From contig JALUBF010000032.1 of NCBI GenBank assembly GCA_027045015.1, positions 22,981-70,705 on the forward strand: a stretch of DNA of 47,725 nucleotides, in the 5' to 3' direction. The notes beneath the pieces were generated by a model that saw only the letters and a program-made list of their open reading frames with translations, did not search any database and was not told the origin of the DNA. Numbering within the stretch: the first letter of the stretch is position 1; the number at the start of each line of letters is the position of its first letter. This DNA is from Sulfurovum sp. (GTDB taxonomy: Bacteria > Campylobacterota > Campylobacteria > Campylobacterales > Sulfurovaceae). Positions 42,702 to 47,725 of this stretch are shown here, piece by piece. A program made the translations under genes and the position numbers.

Positions 42702-43399
42702 ATATCCTCCTTAGATTTTATCAACTCTTCAAACTTATCTAAATCTATCTTTTCACCTAAACATACTATAATATCTCCACTATCTAATTTGTGAGATATA
42801 CCTGCTGTTATAAATAAAAATGCATTCCCTAACTCTTTATCTATCATACCAACCAATAGTACACCATAAGATGAAAAATCAATCTTTTCAGCCATTTTTC
42901 CATCTAAAAATGACTCGTTAGGTATAAGCATTTCTCTAAAGGATATACCACTTTTATTGCTTACAAAATCTTCTAGTAATTTTGTAGCTATTGGCTTTTC
43001 TAAAATATTGTAAATTTTATTGGCACTCACTTCATAAAGATCTATAACCTTATTAGCTCCTGCCATTTGAAGTTTTCTTGTAACATTCAAAGAATCTGAG
43101 ATAGACAATATATAAGCATCTTTAAATAGTGAACGCAAAGAGAGCGTTACAAATACATTCAGATGTTCATCATCCATTACACATACAAGTTTACTAAAAG
43201 TATCTAACTCAATCTTTTTTAATTCACTATCTTTAGTAACATCTATAAAAACTGTTTTAAAACCATCATTTTGTGCATTTTTAAAAAATATTTCATCTGA
43301 CTCTATTACAGTTACATTAAAAGAATCAGTCAATAATCCATTTGCTATAAACTTACCATGATTTCCATAACCAAAAATAGCTATACTATCTTTTAACAT
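42698..43399 (-). CDS. Stand-alone RCK (TrkA-N/TrkA-C) potassium-channel regulator
   Basis: About 233 aa. The Rossmann fold shows IAIFGYGNHGKFI (GxGxxG), then VTVIESDE, VCVMDDEHLNVF and GANKVIDLYEVSAN. A TrkA-C-like domain follows (about 155-233). It should bind a nucleotide or ion and gate or assemble with a K+ channel, most obviously the channel encoded just upstream. I chose the ATG at 43399, with AAGGAG six bases before it; upstream in-frame ATGs lie inside the channel gene. The overlap with the channel gene is 14 bases. Confidence 0.85.
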   Translation of the reverse strand: MLKDSIAIFGYGNHGKFIANGLLTDSFNVTVIESDEIFFKNAQNDGFKTVFIDVTKDSELKKIELDTFSKLVCVMDDEHLNVFVTLSLRSLFKDAYILSISDSLNVTRKLQMAGANKVIDLYEVSANKIYNILEKPIATKLLEDFVSNKSGISFREMLIPNESFLDGKMAEKIDFSSYGVLLVGMIDKELGNAFLFITAGISHKLDSGDIIVCLGEKIDLDKFEELIKSKEDI

Positions 43400-44936
43400 A
43401 GATATCTCCTTCATGTAACTCTTTAAAGTATTCAAGACTAATTTTTCTACCCATAACTAAAAGTATATCGTAACTCTCTATTTTTGTATTTTTGCTAGGG
43501 TTAAATATAAATTTACCATCTCTTGATATACCCAAAAATAGCAATTTATGTACACTAAAATCTAACTCACCAATCTCTCTACCTACAATAGCATGAGAAT
43601 TATGTACATGTATCTCATCTATATTTGCTATACTTTTACCTGTTAAGATAGCATGAATAGCTTTATACATAGTTGGTTGAGTAATAGCTATATAAATCAT
43701 ACTATTGGCCACCACATTTGGAAGTAGAAGTTCATTTGCTCCAGCATGTTTAAATTTATCTATATTTTCAGTATCATTTACTCTGGTGATAACCTTTATA
43801 TTGCGAGATATACTCTTGGCGTTTAATGTAATATATATATTCTCTACATCACTAGAAGTAAGGCACAATATAGTAATATCACAATATTTAGCATCAAATC
43901 TACTTAATGTTTTGTAGCTACTTGCGTCCTCTTTTATGGCTATATATCCATTTTTTTGAGCAGCTTCTACACGTGAAGAATCATTATCCATAATGACATA
44001 TTTTCCAATATTTTTTCTTTTTTGCCTAAAAAACATCTTTGTCATCTGTCCATATCCACAGATAATCATAAAAGATTTACTCTTATTCATCTGCTCAACG
44101 ATACGATCTTCTTTTAACTCATCAAGCCTCTCTGAAAATGCAGATACTATGATAGATGTAACAAAAGATATCATTGCTATACCACTTACAATAATAAGTA
44201 TAGATATAGCCCTTCCTACTCCAGTAATAGGTGCAATATCTCCATACCCAACTGTAGATATAGTAACAATAGCCCAATATATGCCATCAAATAAACTGTT
44301 AATATTACTATTTTCATCTGCTTCCAAAATATATATAGCAACTCCAGAGGCAAAGACTATAAACAAAAGTAAGAAAAGTAGAGTAAGAAGTTCAAACTTT
44401 TTATTGACAATAACATCTACAAATTGATTTATACTTTTTGTATATCTTAAAAGTTTAAACACACGAAATAGTATAAAAACCCTAAGTATCCTTAGTGGTC
44501 TATATGCAGGTAATATAGCTAAAAGATCAACAATAGCCGAAGGAGTCACCATATACTTTAACTTCTCTAACAAAGATTTTTTAAGTACACAATATATATT
44601 GAACTCTTTACCCAAAAATTTAGTATCATTATACTCTTTTATAATTATCTCAGAGATATCATTGTGTACCCATAATCTTAAAAAGTACTCAATAGTAAAG
44701 ATAAAAGATACAACATAAATATCATAATTATCTAACCATAATGGTACAGGATTTTTAACCTCATATATAAGAATGAATACTGAAGAGATAACTAAAAATA
44801 TAATAGTAATATCAAAATAGCGTTTATATGAATTATTTTCATTAAAGAGGATATCTTTTGCAAATATTTTTGCAGATTTATATCTTTTAGAGCGATGAAG
44901 ATAGAGTGCAAAAGATAGTAGTAAATCTCTCATCAC
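43386..44936 (-). CDS. Voltage-gated-type K+ channel with cytoplasmic RCK domain
   Basis: A 516-aa six-helix channel. S1-S4 span about 42-167, with an arginine-rich S4 (RPLRILRVFILFRVFKLLR, 146-164). The pore has the filter TVGYGD (228-233) between S5 and S6. After S6 comes an RCK domain starting MIICGYGQMTK, where the usual third glycine is replaced by Thr. A TrkA-C region follows and the protein ends DIYVKR. It imports or balances K+ in the inner membrane. A second RCK gene overlaps its 3' end, suggesting a mixed gating ring. Confidence 0.9.
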   Translation of the reverse strand: MMRDLLLSFALYLHRSKRYKSAKIFAKDILFNENNSYKRYFDITIIFLVISSVFILIYEVKNPVPLWLDNYDIYVVSFIFTIEYFLRLWVHNDISEIIIKEYNDTKFLGKEFNIYCVLKKSLLEKLKYMVTPSAIVDLLAILPAYRPLRILRVFILFRVFKLLRYTKSINQFVDVIVNKKFELLTLLFLLLFIVFASGVAIYILEADENSNINSLFDGIYWAIVTISTVGYGDIAPITGVGRAISILIIVSGIAMISFVTSIIVSAFSERLDELKEDRIVEQMNKSKSFMIICGYGQMTKMFFRQKRKNIGKYVIMDNDSSRVEAAQKNGYIAIKEDASSYKTLSRFDAKYCDITILCLTSSDVENIYITLNAKSISRNIKVITRVNDTENIDKFKHAGANELLLPNVVANSMIYIAITQPTMYKAIHAILTGKSIANIDEIHVHNSHAIVGREIGELDFSVHKLLFLGISRDGKFIFNPSKNTKIESYDILLVMGRKISLEYFKELHEGDIYVKR

Positions 44937-44950
44937 TCTACACCTTTAAA

Positions 44951-46381
44951 CTAAACTAATCTCTGTTTAAGAAGTTCATTTACCTTAGCAGGATTTGCAC
45001 TACCTTTAGAGGCTTTCATTGTTTGACCAACAAAGAAACCAAACAGCTTATCTTTTCCAGATTTATACTGCTCTACCTTATCTTGATTGTTAGCAAGTAT
45101 CTCATCAATTATGAGTAAAATAGCACCATCATCACTAACTTGAGCAAGTCCTAGTTCAGAGATAAGTGCATCTACATCACGACTCTCATTCTCCATCATA
45201 TGGTCAAGTAGCTCTTTACCACCTTTACCTGAGATAGTATCATCTGAAATTTTAGATACCAATTTACCTAAAGTTTTTGCATCTATAGGAGAGTTGGCTA
45301 TGTTAAACCCTGCTTTATTTAAACGACCAAGTAGCTCAGAAGTGAACCAAGTTACAGCAGTTTTTGCTACAGCTCCTTGCTCCAACATCTCTTCAAAATA
45401 ATATGCCATCTCTTTATCTGCAGTAATTACCTGTGCATCATACATCTTAAGTCCTAACTCTTGCGTATAACGTTTTACTTTTGCATCTGGAAGTTCTGGC
45501 ATCTTTTTGGCTTCATCTATCATATCTTGAGTTACGATAAGTGAACGCAAATCTGGGTCTGGAAAGTAACGATAATCTGCTGCTTCCTCTTTACCTCTCA
45601 TTGAGCGTGTTTCACCTGCATCAACATCCCATAAACGAGTCTCTTGATAGACTTCAGAATCATAAATACCATCTTCATATGCCTCAGTTTGACGTTGTAC
45701 CTCATAAGCTATAGCAGAAGATACAAACTTAAATGAGTTGATATTTTTTATCTCAACTCTTGTACCAAATTCCTCTTGCCCTTTAGGACGGATAGATACA
45801 TTAACATCACATCTAAATGAACCCTCTTGCATATTGGCATCACTTATGTCTAGGTAACGTACTGTTGAATGTAACTTTTTTAAGTATGCTACTGCTTCAT
45901 CTGCACTTCTCATATCTGGATTAGATACTATCTCCAAAAGAGGTGTACCTGCACGGTTAAGGTCAACTTTTGACTGCTCACCCTCATGCATATTTTTACC
46001 AGCATCTGCCTCTAAGTGTGCTTGAGTTAGACCAATAGTTTTTTGAGTACCATCAGCAAGGTCAATAGTCACCTCACCCTTTTGAACAATAGCTTTTGTA
46101 AACTGAGTTATCTGATAAGCAGATGGGCTATCTGGATAGAAATATGATTTTCTATCAAAATGTGAAGTATGATTTACGTCTGCTCCTATAGCATAGCCAA
46201 GTCTCATAGCTTTTATAGCAGCCTCCTTATTGACTACAGGCAATGCCCCAGGAAGAGCTAAACAAGTAGGACAAGTATTGCTGTTTTGATGTTCAGCAAA
46301 AGATGTAGGACAAGAGCAAAAAAGTTTAGTTTTAGTGTTAAGTTGTACGTGGACTTCAAGACCAATAACGGTTTCAAACAT
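44951..46381 (-). CDS. gatB: Aspartyl/glutamyl-tRNA amidotransferase subunit B
   Basis: A 476-aa subunit of the GatCAB complex that converts misacylated Glu-tRNA-Gln and Asp-tRNA-Asn to the amidated forms. Features are [67 protein letters not shown] and the YqeY-like C-terminal domain ending NELLKQR. GTGAGG-like TGAGGATA precedes the ATG, and GCTATAAT at 46411-46416 (minus) is its promoter. It heads a run of six tightly spaced genes to tamB. gatA and gatC are elsewhere. Confidence 0.96.
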   Translation of the reverse strand: MFETVIGLEVHVQLNTKTKLFCSCPTSFAEHQNSNTCPTCLALPGALPVVNKEAAIKAMRLGYAIGADVNHTSHFDRKSYFYPDSPSAYQITQFTKAIVQKGEVTIDLADGTQKTIGLTQAHLEADAGKNMHEGEQSKVDLNRAGTPLLEIVSNPDMRSADEAVAYLKKLHSTVRYLDISDANMQEGSFRCDVNVSIRPKGQEEFGTRVEIKNINSFKFVSSAIAYEVQRQTEAYEDGIYDSEVYQETRLWDVDAGETRSMRGKEEAADYRYFPDPDLRSLIVTQDMIDEAKKMPELPDAKVKRYTQELGLKMYDAQVITADKEMAYYFEEMLEQGAVAKTAVTWFTSELLGRLNKAGFNIANSPIDAKTLGKLVSKISDDTISGKGGKELLDHMMENESRDVDALISELGLAQVSDDGAILLIIDEILANNQDKVEQYKSGKDKLFGFFVGQTMKASKGSANPAKVNELLKQRLV

Positions 46382-46410
46382 AGTTATATCCTCAATAAAT
46401 AATTAAATAT

Positions 46411-46416
46411 ATTATA
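46411..46416 (-). promoter_or_regulatory. -10 box for the gatB-to-tamB transcript
   Basis: GCTATAAT on the minus strand, about 30 bases before the gatB ATG, with the ribosome site TGAGGATA in between. Confidence 0.55.
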
Positions 46417-46428
46417 GCGATTTGGTAA

Positions 46429-46474
46429 TTTGATAAAGATAAATATATTTTATTTCAATTGTCACTTTATCAAA
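46429..46474. repeat. 10-bp perfect inverted repeat upstream of gatB
   Basis: TTTGATAAAG and CTTTATCAAA, separated by 26 bases, lie between the L,D-transpeptidase stop and the gatB promoter. It could be a regulator site for gatB or a 3' hairpin for the transpeptidase gene. Confidence 0.5.
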
Positions 46475-46508
46475 AAAAATTATTATATCATTTAATTATC
46501 TTATCAAA

Positions 46509-47725
46509 CTATGGAACTACTCTTACTGATGTACCTTTACTTACACATTTAAAGATAGTTGGAGCAACACTAAAAGGAATGCGTACGCAACCATTACTAC
46601 CTGGATGCCGTTTAATATATTTACTCGCATGTATCCCTATACCACCGTTTGTTAATCTCATCCAATTGTGCATAGTATGACCTACATACTTAGCTCTAGG
46701 ACCCATATATTTTCTTCTATCACCATGATATACTTTTTTACCATTTATATACATATCACCAAATATTGTTGAGTGTTTTCTAGCAATTTTCTCTTCTATA
46801 TGAAATGTTCCATATGGAGTATGCTTATCTCTATAAGTTCTTGTATTTGGTTCAAGCTTGTGTTTTGCACCAGTTGTACAAGGGGCACATAAAGCTACTT
46901 TTCCATTCACATATAGTTTTATTCTCTGTTCAGAAACATCTATATTTACTTTTGTATTTCGTCTATTTGCACAACAAAGGAGTTTCTTATTTTTAAAGAT
47001 AGCATAACTTCTTCTAAGATTTACATATCTTTTAAATTGTTTATATGAAGTTACTCTTCTATGTTTAGATATTTTTTTGTATCTTTTTTTATTTTTTAAA
47101 GTAGATTTTTTAGGGATATAATTTAAAGCTATTTTGGTTTTTTTACCCACATAACCCAATGCTGGTGATATATGATGAGCTTTTTGAAACTTTATAACTG
47201 CAAGTTTAGTCTTTTTACCCCATTTACCATCAGCTTTAAGATGAATATCCAATCTTTTTTCACTATTTAATCTAACTTGAAGTGTACGAACTTCATCTAT
47301 ATTATTTGGACACTTTTGAGTTTCATTATTTTCACACATATCACCAAAAGTTTTAAAATTTGTAGATATTTTAGACTTTTTTATTTTATTTAATTTATTT
47401 AATTTCTCAAGAACAATTTTTGTCTTTTTACCCACATAACCCAATGCGGGTGATATATGATGGGCTTTTTGAAACTTTATAACTGCAAGTTTAGTCTTCT
47501 TTCCCCATTTACCATCTTTAGTTAAATCCAATTTCAAATCTTTTTGTCTATCCAATAGACTTTGTAAATTCTTTACTTCATCTATATTATTTGGACATTT
47601 TTGAGTTTCATTATTTTCACACATATCACCAAAAGTTTTAAAATTTGTAGATATTTTAGATTTTTTTATTTTATTTAATTTTTCAAGAACAATTTTTGTC
47701 TTTTTACCTACATAACCCAATGCTG
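46509..47725 (-). CDS. L,D-transpeptidase with tandem peptidoglycan-binding repeats (5' end outside window)
   Basis: About 405 codons are visible and the N-terminus lies beyond the right end. The visible part has two and a fraction copies of a repeat of about 92-95 residues. Each copy holds a PG-binding-1-like unit (DGKWGKKTKLAVIKFQKAHH). A basic linker follows, then a YkuD catalytic domain with GIGIHAS and HPGSNGCVRIP containing the catalytic Cys. The enzyme makes 3-3 cross-links or attaches proteins in peptidoglycan, acting in the periplasm. An in-frame TTG at 47720 lies within a repeat and is not taken as the start. Confidence 0.88.
   Translation of the reverse strand, partial: ALGYVGKKTKIVLEKLNKIKKSKISTNFKTFGDMCENNETQKCPNNIDEVKNLQSLLDRQKDLKLDLTKDGKWGKKTKLAVIKFQKAHHISPALGYVGKKTKIVLEKLNKLNKIKKSKISTNFKTFGDMCENNETQKCPNNIDEVRTLQVRLNSEKRLDIHLKADGKWGKKTKLAVIKFQKAHHISPALGYVGKKTKIALNYIPKKSTLKNKKRYKKISKHRRVTSYKQFKRYVNLRRSYAIFKNKKLLCCANRRNTKVNIDVSEQRIKLYVNGKVALCAPCTTGAKHKLEPNTRTYRDKHTPYGTFHIEEKIARKHSTIFGDMYINGKKVYHGDRRKYMGPRAKYVGHTMHNWMRLTNGGIGIHASKYIKRHPGSNGCVRIPFSVAPTIFKCVSKGTSVRVVP
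47157..47717 (-). repeat. Two near-identical tandem repeats in the L,D-transpeptidase gene
   Basis: Copy 1 is at 47717-47442 (92 codons) and copy 2 at 47441-47157 (95 codons, with three extra residues in the KLNKLNK stretch). They share almost all residues, including STNFKTFGDMCENNETQKCP and KKTKLAVIKFQKAHHISPAL, and most bases. A further copy starts before 47720 off the end. Confidence 0.9.

Noticed and set aside
43993-44427. 144-codon open frame on the plus strand
   Set aside because: It lies wholly antisense to the well-supported K+ channel gene and shows no domain or ribosome site.

Overview
The window is a gene-dense, AT-rich bacterial chromosome segment. It most likely comes from a Campylobacterota (epsilonproteobacterial) relative of Sulfurovum or Sulfurimonas. 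Supporting signs are an HsrA/HP1043-type orphan response regulator, the all-alpha dimeric dUTPase, carboxynorspermidine decarboxylase, a short FtsY, RNase Y, the rpmH-rnpA-yidC-jag-mnmE block, a gatB/gpsA neighbourhood, and promoters that show little beyond a TATAAT box, often as GCTATAAT. I saw no tRNA, rRNA, CRISPR array or prophage. The only mobile element is one IS200/IS605-type insertion.

Layout. 1-4.6 kb: partial thrC, a structured intergenic RNA candidate with its own promoter, argB, lpxK, a DUF455 ferritin-like gene, a divergent metallo-beta-lactamase-fold gene, and an hsrA-like regulator. 4.7-8.4 kb: an OmpA-like protein with a Ca-repeat/FISUMP lipoprotein, then thiI. 8.4-14.6 kb: the most unusual region. 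It holds an M14 zinc carboxypeptidase with extracellular-type beta domains, two RimK-like ATP-grasp ligases (one with a helix-hairpin-helix tail) and a divergent M20 peptidase, which suggests amide/peptide bond making and breaking. 14.6-25.6 kb: a DEAD-box RNA helicase behind a leader of consecutive hairpins, cmoB, a cyclophilin, a small unknown gene, rny, 5-formyl-THF cyclo-ligase, a TlpA-like lipoprotein, ftsY, purH and purL. 25.7-27.9 kb: dUTPase followed directly by the IS element, which has an intact TnpB and a decayed TnpA. 27.9-33.3 kb: a lipoprotein, a Sel1-like membrane protein, mnmE, jag, yidC, rnpA (apparently with an AUU start) and rpmH. 33.4-47.7 kb: nspC, a NIT-type hybrid histidine kinase, and a tightly overlapped run gatB - K+ channel - RCK protein - gpsA - tamA - tamB, then an L,D-transpeptidase with tandem duplicated binding repeats that runs off the right end.

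How the genes work together. Most are housekeeping: envelope building (lpxK, gpsA, tamAB, yidC, ftsY, Ldt), tRNA modification and charging (thiI, cmoB, mnmE, gatB), RNA metabolism (deaD, rny, rnpA) and purine/pyrimidine supply. The accessory content is the ligase/peptidase cluster, the surface OmpA/lipoprotein pair, the sensor kinase and the IS. Several interesting signals lie in non-coding sequence or at gene starts: the thrC-argB RNA, the deaD leader, the rny ribosome-site hairpin, leaderless promoters and the rnpA start. All assignments come from reading the sequence; no database search was run.
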